A stretch of DNA of 64,000 nucleotides. Source: Sepioteuthis lessoniana. Lineage: Eukaryota > Mollusca > Cephalopoda > Myopsida > Loliginidae. The DNA lies in contig OY757904.1 of assembly GCA_963585895.1 (NCBI GenBank), positions 4,835,982 through 4,899,981 of the forward strand, in the 5' to 3' direction. The notes beneath the pieces were generated by a model. That model did not search any database. It had not been told where the DNA came from and was given only the letters and a program-made list of their open reading frames with translations. A program made the position numbers and the translations under genes. Below are positions 37,663 to 49,400 of the stretch, in pieces. How positions within the stretch are numbered: the first letter of the stretch is position 1; the number at the start of each line of letters is the position of its first letter.

Positions 37663-38552
37663 GGAAGGATAAAATTATCGTCCTAAAGAAAACAACACTA
37701 CAGCTTTATTTTAAATCTTTTATTGAAAAAATCAGTTCAGGTAACATGATTACGTAGTAGAGCTGACATCTATTCAATGTAGCCGCCTTCAGACTCAATC
37801 ATTGCCTCGATACGGATCCGGAACTTGGAGCATGCCTTTTCCATAAGCGCCGGTGGGAGCTCGGCGAATACTCGGTGGATGGCGGCGATCAGGCTGGTTT
37901 TGGTGTTGTAGGAGGTCATGTTGGTGATGTTCTCGACGTATGACCAAACGAAGTAGTCCAGCAGGTTCAGGTCGAGAGAGGAGGGGGCCAGTGAGAGAGG
38001 GGTACAAAGTCGTAGCACTCCTTCTGAAGCCAAGCCTGGGTCTCTTTGGACTTGTGGGCCGGCGCCGAGTCGTGTTGCCACTCCCAGTGTCTGCCACCGG
38101 CCACCTGATTACACCAGGGGATCATCAAACTCTTCAGCACATCCAGGTACACTTTGGTGTTGACTTTCAAGCCGAAGATGTGAGATGGCATGATGTGGCC
38201 CTCACTTGAAACCACACCAAAGACCATAACCGTAGCCGGAAACTTTGTTTTCATCGCCCTGGACACGTCCTGGTTATTCCTGGCAATCCACTTTTGCATT
38301 TTGAGGGGGCTGGCAATGGTCCTGTTGTCGTAAGTTGGATCGGTAGAGAGCATGTATTGTACAGTGGCGCATCTCTGATCTCGCACGTTGAACATTGTGT
38401 CACTTTCAGACATAATCCTATCGCTCTTGGGATTTGTACACAACTGGCCAACGAGTAGATGGTCTACAACAAAAAAAGAAAACCGTTTTTTTCATTAAAC
38501 GGAAATGGAATCATGTCGTCTTTTCTAGGGTGACAATTTTATCGTTCCACCC
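37659..38552 (-). mobile_element. mariner-like element, DD37D type, internally deleted
   Basis: Left end GGGTGGAAGGATAAAATTAT and the reverse complement of the right end, GGGTGGAACGATAAAATTGT, are inverted repeats with three differences in 20. TA borders both ends (37657-37658, 38553-38554). Length 894 bp, shorter than the usual 1.2-1.3 kb. Confidence 0.9.
37770..38443 (-). pseudogene. mariner-like (DD37D) transposase, N-terminally deleted
   Basis: 38443-37967 encodes the catalytic region: TVMVFGVVSSEGHIMPSHIF, LKVNTKVYLDVLKSLMIPWC, WEWQHDSAPAHKSKETQAWL (second catalytic Asp). Then the frame breaks within a C run at about 37988-37992. 38081-37770 continues as SSLDLNLLDYFVWSYVENI to a natural end IEAMIESEGGYIE. 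If one C is restored there, the second and third Asp are 37 residues apart, which fits DD37D (maT-like) elements. The first catalytic Asp is not clear (SESDTMFNV). The N-terminal helix-turn-helix is missing: only about 110 bp separates the first codon from the right inverted repeat. One frameshift plus one deletion make it inactive. Confidence 0.82.
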
Positions 38553-38570
38553 TATATATATATATATATA

Positions 38571-38660
38571 GACAGAGACAGACAGACAGACAGACAGACA
38601 GATACAGAGACAGAGACAGAGATACAGACAGAGTGACAGAGAGAGAGAGAGAGAGTTTGT
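38571..38660. repeat. (GACA)n/(GA)n microsatellite
   Basis: GACAGACA run with variants, directly after the (TA)n that ends the mariner insertion site. Confidence 0.9.
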
Positions 38661-40020
38661 GTATGTGTGTCGGCAGAGAAAGAGAGAGGGGCAACCAGTG
38701 AAAAAGATGAAGTTTTAGTCAAATTTGGAAGGTGGACAGAGAAGATGAATCACTAATATAGTAGCAGTAAGATGACTTTGACAAAACTAATGCCATCTCT
38801 ACAGACTCATAAAAATCTTATATATTTAATACTTTTACAATGGGAAAAACAGATTTTTTTTTATTCTTCTTTTCTGATTTTTTTACACAGATGATCACGT
38901 ATCAACCGAAGAACCAACCTGTCCTTTCACAAAAAATATATGTCTATATACTCTTCAACGACAGTAGAAGATTCTGATAATCTCACATAGTTATTTCTCT
39001 AAGTGTCTAGCTCTAAGTTAGCGAGTTTGTAACGTTTAAATTCGGTTCAAAGACACTCGCCGATCAAGCAAAAAACCATATGTCCCACACTCTGCTTAAC
39101 ATAGCGGCAATAAAAGTGAGATACATTCATTTTTGTTCTCTTTCATATCTATTATCTTTTGGTTAGGACTTCTTCGTTTCAGAAATTTCGTCTAATTTTT
39201 ATTTTGGATGCTTTCGGAAAATTAAAATAATTTCTTTCTCATGAATCTATGCTTTAACTTCATTTTAAAAGATTTTTTAGATTTTATATAAAATCGCACC
39301 TTAATAAAATTATCGGAGAAAATATAAATTCAAATAATAAAGAACAATGCTGATTTTGGTAAACAACAATTCTGATTTAATTCATTAAGATTCGGTTTAA
39401 AATGATTCAGCAAAATGAAAGTTTGTCTTGTTTTTCTTTAAATCTTCAATTAATTAAATGTTATTCATTAAATAAACAATACATGTTTCTTACCAAAGGC
39501 CATTGCTTTTATTCAAAAGAAACAAAAGAAACAAAATAAGGCCATCTGTTTCTTGTCTACTTGTAGATTCAAATTATTATATATTTTTATTTTAATAATT
39601 GGAAGAGGTCGCCTTCTTATTCGAGGAAAGGAATAATTAAAATGTAAATCTAATCCATGTCAAATATTAGAGCAGATATAGACAATTTACATTATTTACT
39701 CTTAAGGTTATTATTGATATTTACAGTATTCTAGGTTAAATATCGTATAATTTTCAAATAAAAGAAAGGAATTCTGATGGGAATGACGCCATGGGTCTTT
39801 TCTAGCAATGAAGTAAAATAGTTGTCGAGAAAATTGAAGCTATCCTGACACAAGAATGAATGATATTTAAGCTTTACAAACGTTTTTCATATATCAGATG
39901 AGTTTCCTAATCATCTTGGATAGAATATATTCTTAATCTAGTATTCTAAATAATTGATTATATCATGAGAAATATGAAAATAATTTCATATCTTTGTTTT
40001 ACATTAGTATCAGTTTTCTT
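38661..40020. other. AT-rich DNA, nothing recognised
   Basis: No frame above 60 codons with a start and no repeat family seen. Confidence 0.5.
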
Positions 40021-40255
40021 ATTGGCATAATGGTTAGAGTGTTCGCCAATGACCCAGGAGATCGGGGTTCAATCCCAGGTCGACTCATACCAAAGACTCA
40101 AAAAATGGTACTTGATTCTTCCTTGCTTAACATTCTGCATTGTAGGGTATGGATCAAGGGTAAATTGGTTGAAATTCAGGGAAAGGAGTAGTGCCTTCCC
40201 CTACACCTTGGTGTTGAAGCTATCGAAAAGGGAGATTTGGGGTCCCGTAATGCTT
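40021..40255 (+). mobile_element. tRNA-derived SINE, family A, best copy
   Basis: ATAATGGTTAGAGTGTTCGCC (A-box-like) and GGGGTTCAATCCCAGG (B box) lead into GACTCATACCAAAGACTC, AAAAAATGGTACTTGATTC, CTTCCCCTACACCTTGG and a 3' end near GATTTGGGGTCCCG. It would be transcribed by RNA polymerase III if active. The two apparent frames over it are shadows. Confidence 0.88.
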
Positions 40256-40869
40256 TTAAAACCTATAGTTAAAACGTATTTATGAGTTCAATACTGACTT
40301 AAGCAAGATGAAAGGTATACTAAAGTATTCATCTACTCTGGAAAACGTCAAATTATGAGACAAAAACAAACCAGAGAGAAAAGTTGCTTTATTTCATTTT
40401 TTTTTAAACAAATTATATTTCAGCATTTTCGTTGCCGATTGAAAATTTTCACAGACGGCAGTTCGTACGGTAAAAATATAAATCCATATTAAAGAAAAGA
40501 AAATTAACTATTGTATTTTAAGAAATAATTTTGTTCAGTGGAAAATTTCTACTCAAGTGATATGAAATTATTTTGCATCTTTAGCTTGAAATGCATTTTA
40601 TTAACCAACATTAATAATATTTAATTTAAGGTTAATTATTTTAGAAAATCAAATACATTTTTTCTTGAAGTTCGCCAATTTACATTCTGTATGATTAGCT
40701 GTCTTCATCAATTTGATTTCCTGTTGGTAATTGTTTGTTTCTTTGTGTGCGACATAATTTTCCCCATGAGAAACAAAAGATATTTACATTATTACTTTAT
40801 CAGATCAATAAGTTAGCAAAACAAATTTGGGAGTTCTGTGTCACAACGTTTGGCTACTTATAGATTTGT

Positions 40870-41100
40870 TTTGAGTTTTTTATGGCATATCAACATTTAT
40901 AGTTTATTTAATGCCTAATACATTCTTGCAGAAGAACAGTAGTGGTAAAATTCTTATCTATAGCGTGGGAATAAGGAGGTTGATATATTTCCCAAGGGCA
41001 TTTGTGCAAAGATGAACGTAAAATCACGACTGGAGTTCGAACTCGCTTACTATGACGTCGTATTCCAACACGTTAACCATGGGGACTCCCTCTTCATTTT
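40870..41100 (-). mobile_element. SINE fragment with good tRNA-like head
   Basis: Minus strand: CATGGTTAACGTGTTGGAAT (A-box-like) and GAGTTCGAACTCC (near-perfect B box) in about 41090-41030, followed by TGCCCTTGGGAAATATATCA, which recalls the family B core. A downstream piece, TTTTATGGCATATCAACATT (plus strand, 40880-40900), is shared with 52052-52075 and may be part of the repeat. Confidence 0.65.
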
Positions 41101-41241
41101 GAGAGGCTTGAAAAAATATTTTGCAGATATTAATACAGATTCAATAAAAAAAAGTTCTACTAAAAATGCCAATTAATTATTATCAAATAATTCATCCTAA
41201 CCGATGCTGTAAGGGGGGAAATTATTTGTTATATCGTTATC

Positions 41242-41383
41242 TGATAGTAAAAAGTAATGAATACACGTAAGAGACAGAATTAGAAACGAACCATATTTTT
41301 ATCAATTAAATAAAATATGAACAATATTTGTAATCTTTTCAGGCTAGTTCATTGGGCCAGTGAGGTGTATTTTTATCACTCCA
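41242..41383 (-). repeat. 3' LTR of gypsy element
   Basis: Plus-strand reading TGATAGTAAAAAGTAATGAA, AATACACGTAAGAGACA, CATATTTTTATCAATTAAAT, AATCTTTTCAGG and TTTTTATCACTCCA. Each block has a counterpart in 45600-45735. At about 140 bp it is short for an LTR. Confidence 0.8.
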
Positions 41384-41715
41384 CTATAAAAATTCCCCTT
41401 TTTGAAATTTCACTTCCTCGAAACGTCATATCTTTTTCGTTTTCCATCCATGTGTCCAAAGTTTAACGATCGTTGTCTTTTAACCCTTGCGAAAGCGTTT
41501 CTGTTTTAGTGCTACTTTGTCTTTGTACATCAAACAAATCATAGATCATCCTTATAGGTTCTTCCCTACGATTATTTAAGATGTAAACCACTTTTTTTTT
41601 TCAGCTGGTTATAGTGTCTTTTAGCAATCCATTTGGTATGTTTAATGATGTACGCAAATCTTCAGTTCATTTTTCCATGTCTTCTTTCAAGCTACCTTTT
41701 CAATTTTTATACTCA

Positions 41716-43850
41716 TTAAAACAGATTTTCCGTCTGGCATGAAAAAGATTGTTGTATCTGCATTAAATATCTTAAACATGTTTTAGGTATTAGTTTATCA
41801 AATACTGATCTTATCTTCCTTACAAACATAAGTTCAGTTGGCGATATTCCTGAAGTTGTACTCGGGTTTGGAGTTAACCGATACACTCTGAGAAATTGAT
41901 GTAATAACTTGTCTTCCGTTTCATCTCCATCTATTTTTCTAAACGCACGATTAAACGTATCTACCAAGCGTTCAGCTTGGCCATTAGATCAGGGATAGAA
42001 CGAAGCAGATGTTACATGATTAATTGAAAATTACTGGCAGAAATCTCCAAATTCTTTAGCCATAGATTGAGTTCCATCATCAGATACAATTAGATCAGGT
42101 ATACCGAATCTTGAGAAAATTTCGTGTAAAAATTGTTCTTTTGCACGTAGGTCTGCTACATTTGACATCTTCTGGCCACTTCGTGAACCTTTCTACCACA
42201 AAAAATAATAAATCCTATTCATGGATCCTACGTAGTCAGTATATAACCTTGACCATGGTCTGTCCATTTTCGGCTATGGGTTAATTTTTACTGGTGGTGC
42301 TTTTGCAGCCATTACACAGTATCTTCAAAGTTTCACACCGTCTTCGATTTCTTCATTTATTCCTGTGCGGTAAACGTTAACTTCTGTTGATTCTTGATGT
42401 CCTGTTTGAAAATCCTTCAATATCTTTTTCTTCATTGATGCCTGTATCAACAGACACTCACCGTATAACAAAATGCTATCGCAAGAAGAAAAGGTGTTTT
42501 CGTAATTTAACTTTGTTTTGCCTGTTCATGATTTTTTCTGATATGAATTCATCAAATTTCACTTTATATCTAATTTCTTCAAGAGTTACTGGTAATTCCT
42601 TCACTGTACTGCAAAGTTCGTTTTTAACTCTCTATTTATGTACTTAATGCAGCAATTACGGTTTCTTCAAAGGGTTAACTTAATTTCGGAATTAGCCTTG
42701 ACAATCCGTCTGCGTGTCCTATGACCTATGAAAGGAATTCCTTTTTAAATGCATAATTTAAAAAAATGTTTGTCCATCTTTAGAGTATGAGCTAGTATGC
42801 CTTTTTTGGACCCAAATAATGATACCAGTGGACGGTGTCCCATTTCCAAGATAAGTTTCTTCCATATAAAAATTTTGAAACATTTTTACTGCAAATATAA
42901 TATTTAATACTTCTTTTTCTATTTTCCTGTTATTTTTCTCGGCCTGCAATAACGTTCTTAATGCATAGCTGACTGCTTTCATCCGTCCGTTATCCACCTT
43001 GTGTAATAAAACGGCACCTAATCCCAAGTTACTAGCATCAGTCGCAACGTATATCTCCTTATTAGGATCCTAATACACGAGAGACGTCAGACGTTAAAGG
43101 TTTTATAATTTCTTTGAATGCGTTTTGACATACAGAATACCAGTTCCATTCATTATCTTAAGCAATTGTTTTAGTAGAGCACTTAATGCGCCTATTTTAG
43201 GAATAAGATTGCTGGAATAATTCACAACCCCCACCCGAGGTCGTAATATTGATACGTTAGTTGGTGGAGGCATATTTTTTATTGCTGTAACTCTAGCTAG
43301 GTCTGGCTTTCGACCTTTTTCATCAATTATGTGTCCCAGGTATTTAATTGTTGCTTTAAAAAATTGCATTTATCAATGCTTAGCGTAAAATTGTATTCCT
43401 TAATTTTTTTAAATAATTTCATATGTTTCGCGTATTCTTCACGATTTCTACTTTTTATCAAAATATCGTCAAGATATGCCATTAAAGTATCCAGGTCACC
43501 CAACAAAGAGTCCATTATTTGTTGAAATATTCCGAGCATGACCTTCATGCCAAAAGACAGTCGAATTTGTACAAACCTTTGTGTCTACTGTTAATACATT
43601 TGTACATTTCTCTTCCAATAGCATTTGTTGATATGCCTCCGAAAAATCGGGTTTTGGAAATACTTTTTTCGATTTAGTTTTGCGAATATCTCATCAGGAC
43701 TAGATAATGGATAGTTGTAACTTCTTAAACAATCATTTAGTTGAGTAGAGTAATTAGCAAAACCCCGAGTTTTGTTGCTTTTTTACGTAAACTGGGGGAC
43801 TCGTCCAAGCACAATAATCATTTTTACGTAGTCCTCCAACATTTTCTAGA
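41716..43850 (-). pseudogene. gypsy pol: reverse transcriptase, RNase H, integrase
   Basis: From high coordinates: PDFSEAYQQMLLEEKCTN (RT palm, about 43680-43600); then IFQQIMDSLLGDLD and AYLDDILIKSRNREE with the YLDD active site (43548-43440); KYLGHIIDEKGRKPD and thumb region (43369-43103); an RNase H-like segment GLGAVLLHK...AVSYALRTLLQAE (43027-42758); and integrase pieces GIPDLIVSDDGTQ (catalytic Asp), NGQAERLVDTFNRAF (catalytic Glu) and STTSGISPTELMF (42120-41716). The first integrase Asp is not seen. The parts lie in different frames with stops between, so the polyprotein is broken. In the family these enzymes copy genomic RNA to DNA and insert it. Confidence 0.87.
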
Positions 43851-44439
43851 CGGTCCAGTTTTTTTTTTTTATTATTTCTTCAGCAGCAAAGGATACTTGT
43901 CTTTTTTTATTTAAAAATTGATTGTGCATTATCTTTTAATTCGAAAGTTGCTTTTGCTTTTGTGCATATTCTTAACTTTTCAAAAATGTCGAGAAATCAT
44001 GATTTAAGTTCCCTTTTAAAATTTTGTGCACTAGCTGATCCTGCCTTTAGGCTTTTACAAAACGTATTTATTGGCAGGTTTCTTAAATCAAAAGATTCCA
44101 TCCAGCCCGTCCAAATAGGTTTCAAGATCGATCCATGACGAATGTTTTCATTTTAATTTTTTTCTTCAGAAATGATACATTAGCATTGCATTCACCTAGA
44201 AATGTTAACTTTATTACCGGTTAATTCGTGGGCAAGTTATTTTTATGTAATTAACATTGGTCTGCTGATTTTTATCCACGTTGATTTATTTATTATCGTC
44301 AATTAGACCCGGGGTCAAATTGAAATTTAACATTTGTGCCGTCTATTTGCATATTTACGAATTTCTTTTATCGTAGTAAATGCGTTTTCTGGTTTAGTAG
44401 TGTTAACCGTATTTTTAAATTTCGTATTTTTTCCTGGTT

Positions 44440-45450
44440 TCTTTCTTACAATGTGAGAATTGATGTTCCTTAGTTCCACAATTATGACTCTCTTTAGGTG
44501 TAGGGAAGGGCACTACCTCATTACCAGGATTACTCCCCTTTACCCTAGATCCTCACCTTATAATGCTGAGTGCTAAGCAAGGCGGCATCAATTACCATTT
44601 TTTGAATCTTTGGTATTGAACCCCGGTCTCCTGAACCATTGGCGAATACTCTACTCATTAGACCATCCATAATCATCATCATCATGTTGTGCCGCCAGCT
44701 CGGAATTGTTTTTACCTTTTTTAACGGAGTGTATGTGCAATATATCTCTTTCTTCAATTTTTTGTAACGTCATAACGTAAATTTATTAGTCATTGACATT
44801 ATTCAGCAAAATATGGTAATGTCAGTTTTGAATCTTGTCTCAATTTCGATAGTAGATACGATCTTATTTTTTCGTCTTTTGGTGCTGTTGGTTCTTGTAG
44901 AAATATGAGACATTTGAACATATCTGGGGTGAGTTCACAGTTTGAATTTCTTGCAGTCTCTATTCAATATGTTTGCAAATGTCGTATAATCATCAATATC
45001 TTTCTTGGTCAGATTAAGTCATTGTGAACTCCTTTCGTCAAAAAAAGTAAAATCCTTTTGTTTACAGAAAAATGGTTTCCTGAAACGAAATATAACCTGC
45101 TTTTTTGGTTACTTTTCATGTTCAATGACTTTCCATTTACAAAGTAATAGTCGAACTTTTACCGTCTGACCGCGTAAAAAGTTCTTTTTTTTTTAAATAT
45201 CCTCGTATCTTAGAAAATATGCTGCAAATGTGACCTCTTCTGGTCTGTACCTAAATTCTCCAATGGACTTAATAACAGAATCTTGAGAAAAACTTAATTT
45301 GGTCAATTTTTCTGGAGCACTTTTCTAAGAGTTTCGAAAAACATTTCTAATGACGTTCGAGATCTTCTCGAAGCTGTTTTTTAAGTCTTTCCACGTGTTT
45401 TTCTTGTTGGTTTAACAATTCCAAGATAAAACCTTTCAGGTCCTCCATGT
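44440..45450 (-). pseudogene. gypsy gag with zinc knuckle, split by a SINE
   Basis: ATG near 45450 opens MEDLKGFILELLNQQEKHVE, a charged coiled-coil-like start, followed in another frame by KSIGEFRYRPEEVTFAAYFL and RYEDIF (45300-45200), typical of capsid in this gypsy group. A zinc-knuckle relic NCGTKEHQFSHC lies at about 44483-44445 (CxxCxxxxHxxxxC pattern partly lost). The SINE at 44497-44671 sits just upstream of the knuckle and disrupts gag. Confidence 0.7.
44497..44671 (-). mobile_element. SINE family A inside gypsy gag
   Basis: Minus-strand head GGTCTAATGAGTAGAGTATT and GGGGTTCAATACC, then AAAGATTCAAAAAATGG and the body ending CCTTCCCTACACC. Flanked on both sides by gypsy sequence, so it inserted after the gypsy element did. 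Confidence 0.85.
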
Positions 45451-45599
45451 TTTTTTTCTTTCGAGGGAAAAGAGAAAAATTGCTGCTGAAGATTTTTTTT
45501 AAAACTTGGTGAACTTTCTTTGTGTCTTCGTTCGTAATTTTGTTAATACCGCATAGGTCAATACAAAATTCTTCGTTGCCAATCTCTTATAATGTATTC

Positions 45600-45735
45600 C
45601 GTCAGTAAAAAAGTAATATATACACGTAGAAGACAATACTGGAAACCAACTATATTTTTATTTATCGAATGAAATATTTATACTATTTATAGTCTTTTCA
45701 GGATTGTTCCTTGAGGGGGTGTTTTTATCACTCTA
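45600..45735 (-). repeat. 5' LTR of gypsy element
   Basis: Plus-strand GTCAGTAAAAAAGTAATATA, TACACGTAGAAGACAA, CTATATTTTTATTTATC, AGTCTTTTCAGGATTGTTCC, TTTTTATCACTCTA, collinear with 41242-41383. Just inside it, ATTGGCAACGAAG (minus strand, about 45582-45570) is a candidate primer-binding site. Confidence 0.8.
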
Positions 45736-45739
45736 AGTA

Positions 45740-45978
45740 AATTTGGCGACCGTTGTCGACGGTGCCCTGAATGCTCCCTTTTCGATAGCTACTACATCAA
45801 GGTGTAGGGAAGGGCGCTGCTTCTTTCCCTGGATTGCTCCACTTTACCCTTACCTTATAATACTGAGTGTTAAGCAAGGTAGCATCAAGTACCATTTTTT
45901 GAGTCTTTGGTATGACTCGTCCTGGGATTTAACCGAGGTCTCCCGGGCCATTGGCGAACACGCTAACCATTTTGCCAA
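45740..45978 (-). mobile_element. SINE family A abutting gypsy 5' LTR
   Basis: Minus-strand head GGTTAGCGTGTTCGCCAATG, B-box-like GGTTAAATCCCAGG, GACTCATACCAAAGACTC, AAAAAATGGTACTTGATGCT, and a body ending near GGGCACCGTCGACAACGG. Its 3' end lies within a few bases of the LTR edge. Confidence 0.87.
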
Positions 45979-46174
45979 TTTCCGGTACCTACAATTGCAT
46001 TGATATCTAATTCTTATTATTAATGTTGAAAAATCAACTAATATTTTCTTTAAAATAACATTCAATTAAATTCATATTGAAAAAAAGTTTATGATTCAAT
46101 GCTAATTATTATGAGCTATTAGATAAAATATTCTAAAAATTTAACTCAATTGAAATATTGATCTTTCTTTGTAA

Positions 46175-47036
46175 CGTAATGCATTCAATAATTTTCCAGA
46201 CCTTTTTTGTACAGGCATATAAAATTGTCGTAGACTCTTGAAAATTTACTACGTTATTGCTATACATCTTATGAGATGACTGACTAATTTTTATGATTTC
46301 AGATTCAAATGAACTGCTACCGCAGCAATTGGAATACACCCTACTAAAACCTGATTGTCACAGGTGGTGAATTTCAAAAATGCAATCTGGACGTGAGGAA
46401 CAACGATATGCAATAAAATCCTGTTTTAAACTTGGAAAAAATCCCACAGAAACGTATGGAATGCTTCAGACTGCTTTTCGACCATCTTGCAGGAATCAAG
46501 CATCAGTTTTTGAGAGACATAAGAGATTCAAGGAATGTAGGGAGTCTGTGAGGGATGATGGGAAGTGTGGGAGGAGTAAAGAAGTCAATAGACCAGAGTT
46601 GATTGGCCAAAGGGTTAGGGTTATGGTTACTATGTTGAGGTTTTAAAGGAGTTCAGGAATAGATTCCGTCGGAAGAGGCCAGCACTCTACAAATCGAATC
46701 AGTGGCATTTCCACTAGGACAATGCACCAGTCCACAACTCCATCCTTGTCACACACTATTTGACCAAGATGGGCATCAAAACTCTTCTTGTGCCTCCCTA
46801 TAGTCCAGACATTGCTCCTGGTGACTTTTGGTTATTCCCTAAGCTCGGAGGCTGTGACGAAGGTCATTGACAGACTCACACAATAGGACTTCCATGGGGC
46901 CTTGCAGTTGTTGGAACGGTACAACGAGTGCATTGCAGCCGAAGAAGATTAGTTCGAAGGGGATTTGGGTTTCATGTGTGTACTATCAATAAAAGTGCCC
47001 ATACGAAAAATCAGGAAACTTATTTAATGTTCCTCG
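46175..47036 (+). mobile_element. Internally deleted DD34D mariner, copy 2
   Basis: Ends CGTAATGCATTCAATAA and TTTCCAGACC on the left match CGAGGAACATTAAATAAG and TTTCC in the reverse-complemented right end; TA follows at 47037-47038. Length 862 bp. Same deletion structure as copy 1 at 12580-13473. Confidence 0.88.
46380..46950 (+). pseudogene. mariner transposase with deleted middle, copy 2
   Basis: ATG at 46380 opens MQSGREEQRYAIKSCFKLGK, NPTETYGMLQTAFRPSC, NQASVFERHKRFKECRES and EVNRPELIGQ, open through the helix-turn-helix half (no frameshift, unlike copy 1), then meets the GGGTTAGGGTTA-like join at 46613-46630 and shifts frame into REFRNRFRRKRPALY. The second catalytic motif is HstopDNAPVHN (CAG/CAA now TAG). 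The third Asp is kept (APGDFWLF). A deletion near 46850 removes CRYETIEEMKE. The end keeps ERYNECIAAEED-like residues that copy 1 lost. Confidence 0.85.
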
Positions 47037-47038
47037 TA

Positions 47039-49150
47039 CATTTGTGTATATTAATGTAGAATTCATTAATTCAAAATTTAAATCTTTAGAAATGTTCATT
47101 ATACCTTTCAATTACATTAAAAGAGTATTTAAGCTTCAACATAAGTTGCATTCCATACATTTATAAAATAATTTCCCATCTCTGATGACTAATAAGTTAC
47201 TTTTTTATGACATTTGAGCAAAAAATTATATTAAATAAAGGAAGTCCTTTCACTTGAATGTACCGTCTTTCATTAATAAAGTAAAACTAGTTTTCTCCTG
47301 TTAAAATCCCGGTGCATGTAAAGTATTGTGGCTGTAGAAGCATAACAAATTTTTTTGTTTGGAAATGAATATAGATGAAAGGCAATTAATTTTGCTAATA
47401 TCTTCAATTTTTTATCAGAGTATGTCCTCTCTAATATTTCAAAATATTTCTCTCTTACTGCATGTCAATAGCAAACAAATTTGGCTTTCTATTATATTTA
47501 AAGATAAACTTAAAGGGAAGTTTAAGCAAATATTACACTCATTATAATTAATGGATAAACATTTGCTACAAATCTCCATTAATAAGGGATAAATATTTCC
47601 TTATGATATTCACAGATTTTGTTTTTGAACAAGCTAACATAACAAAAACAATCTTATGATATAAACTTTTTATTTTGTTTACTATAAACATTCCTGTCTT
47701 TGAATCTGTAGATCATTATAAAACCATCATCTCTGAGAAAAATACAACAGCCATTGACATTTTAATGAGTGATAATTTTCTGCATAAATCTAATGGGATT
47801 TTGACACGGAGTTATTTCGCTGCCGTGGGTTTGAATGACTACTTTCTCTTATTACCCACACCCTAGTCTGATTCCCATACTGAAATATATATATCCAGAT
47901 ATTTTAGCTATTTTTGCTTACAAGATATATTAAAGATATCAAGATCGAAGCATAGTTACAAAGATAGAAATAAACAATAAATAGAATATTTATTTCATTC
48001 AACTGAATTGTTTTGCAGATAAAAACATTTCCACAAGTTTTACATCGGCATAAGCACTTTTAACACCCTCATTTTGTCATGCTGAGGAGGTGCATTGATC
48101 TATTTCTTTGATATTTTCTGAATCTTTAAATCTTGCATCTTAGTTGAATATTCAGTTTTGAAAACACGAGAAAATCTAAAGGGTTCTACACGTATACTGT
48201 TGTATATTTTACCAAAAACCGACGATCGAAAAGTATAGAAAATGCTAATCAAACCCTATAAAGAATTTCCTCTGACTTCTCCATAGAAAGTCTAACGGTC
48301 TATACGTCAGATCATTATATAAGTTAGTCTGCTGTGCTCATATTTTCATTTCAGTTTTTAACTCCAAATTTTAAACAAATTAAAAGGCTTCAGTCTCAAT
48401 TCTTTTTGCTCTTAATTCATTCTAATGCTGTAAACTTGACATTATTTTTAAATCTTCAGTGCTGATGCAATTCAGTGTAGACTTGATGGCGTTTCTTTTT
48501 CTCTTAAAATGCAATTCCATGAGAAAATATTACGAAATAAACAAAAATGACAAGCGAATAATTTACACGCAAACCATTTTCTTTCAATGTCTAAAAAATA
48601 AAATATGATTCCTCAAATGAAAGTGTTGTGTGATGATTAATCCACTGCACAATTGTTAAACTTGATCTTCCGGCGACTCTAAAAGATTTTAAGGATAATG
48701 AAAAATTGATTTCTTTATTGTAAAAACTATTATGAAATACTTTTGTCGAAAGAAGAAATTGAAATCTTATATGGGATGTACATTGAAGGTTCACGGTATT
48801 TATTATTCATATTTATTTATTTATTTATATTTTCGGAACACTATCTTCGTTTAGTTATATGAGAATGTTTTAATGGCACAGATGTTTTTGGATTCTGTGT
48901 TTCAGAAACTTAGATTAAATGAAAAGCCTGCATATTTTATGATATTTCCTATGCAATACAATCAACTTCCACACTTTTCTATTTTCATCATTCACCATGC
49001 GACAGGCGATTCAATCAACTCTATTCTAATACAGAATTGCTTTTTTTGTCTTATGATATATCAAACTTAATGAGTCATTTAATGCAAAATCCTGTCATAT
49101 ATATGATTTGTAAGGGAATTTGTTGTGAGTAACATTTCTAAGCGAGCCAG
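47039..49150. other. AT-rich DNA, nothing recognised
   Basis: Frames of 62-67 codons (47359, 47675, 48794-48591, 48873) without motifs. No mobile element end seen. Confidence 0.5.
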
Positions 49151-49400
49151 AGCTATTTTATTCCACGGTTATATGGTTTCTAGTATTTTTATTCAATGTT
49201 AATAATTCTAAACATTTGTTTGCACACGGTTAAATGGTTTCAAGTATTGTTATGCCCCAATAATTTCATCTAATATTAATCATTCGTTTGCACAGGTAAA
49301 TATTTTCAAGTATTGTTTATTATCAATATTGATTTAATATCGATTATTCATTTGAATTCAGTTAAATGGTTTCACGTATTACTAACACAAATAATTGTAA
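49150..49400. repeat. Degenerate satellite, 64-68 bp unit, first cluster
   Basis: About four adjacent units built on TTTGCACACGGTTAAATGG then TTTCAAGTATTG and AATAATTT. Examples start near 49160, 49220, 49288 and 49352, so spacings are about 60, 68 and 64 bp. Related units recur at 51.5-52.65 kb. Confidence 0.6.

Larger units (their letters stand above)
41242..45735 (-). mobile_element. Ty3/gypsy-type LTR retrotransposon, decayed
   Basis: Minus-strand element with short diverged LTRs at both ends and, in order, gag, zinc knuckle, reverse transcriptase, RNase H and integrase. Integrase after RNase H defines Ty3/gypsy order. Many stops and frameshifts make it inactive. One SINE lies inside gag (44497-44671) and another directly beyond the 5' LTR (45740-45978). 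Confidence 0.87.

Noticed and set aside
37940..38209. 89-codon plus-strand frame with basic residues
   Set aside because: Antisense shadow of the mariner-like transposase.
40021..40085. Possible functional tRNA gene (A and B boxes)
   Set aside because: No acceptor-stem pairing or anticodon arm found, and the segment continues into a repeated SINE body. The same goes for heads near 10.2, 37.6, 41.1, 46.0 and 54.7 kb.
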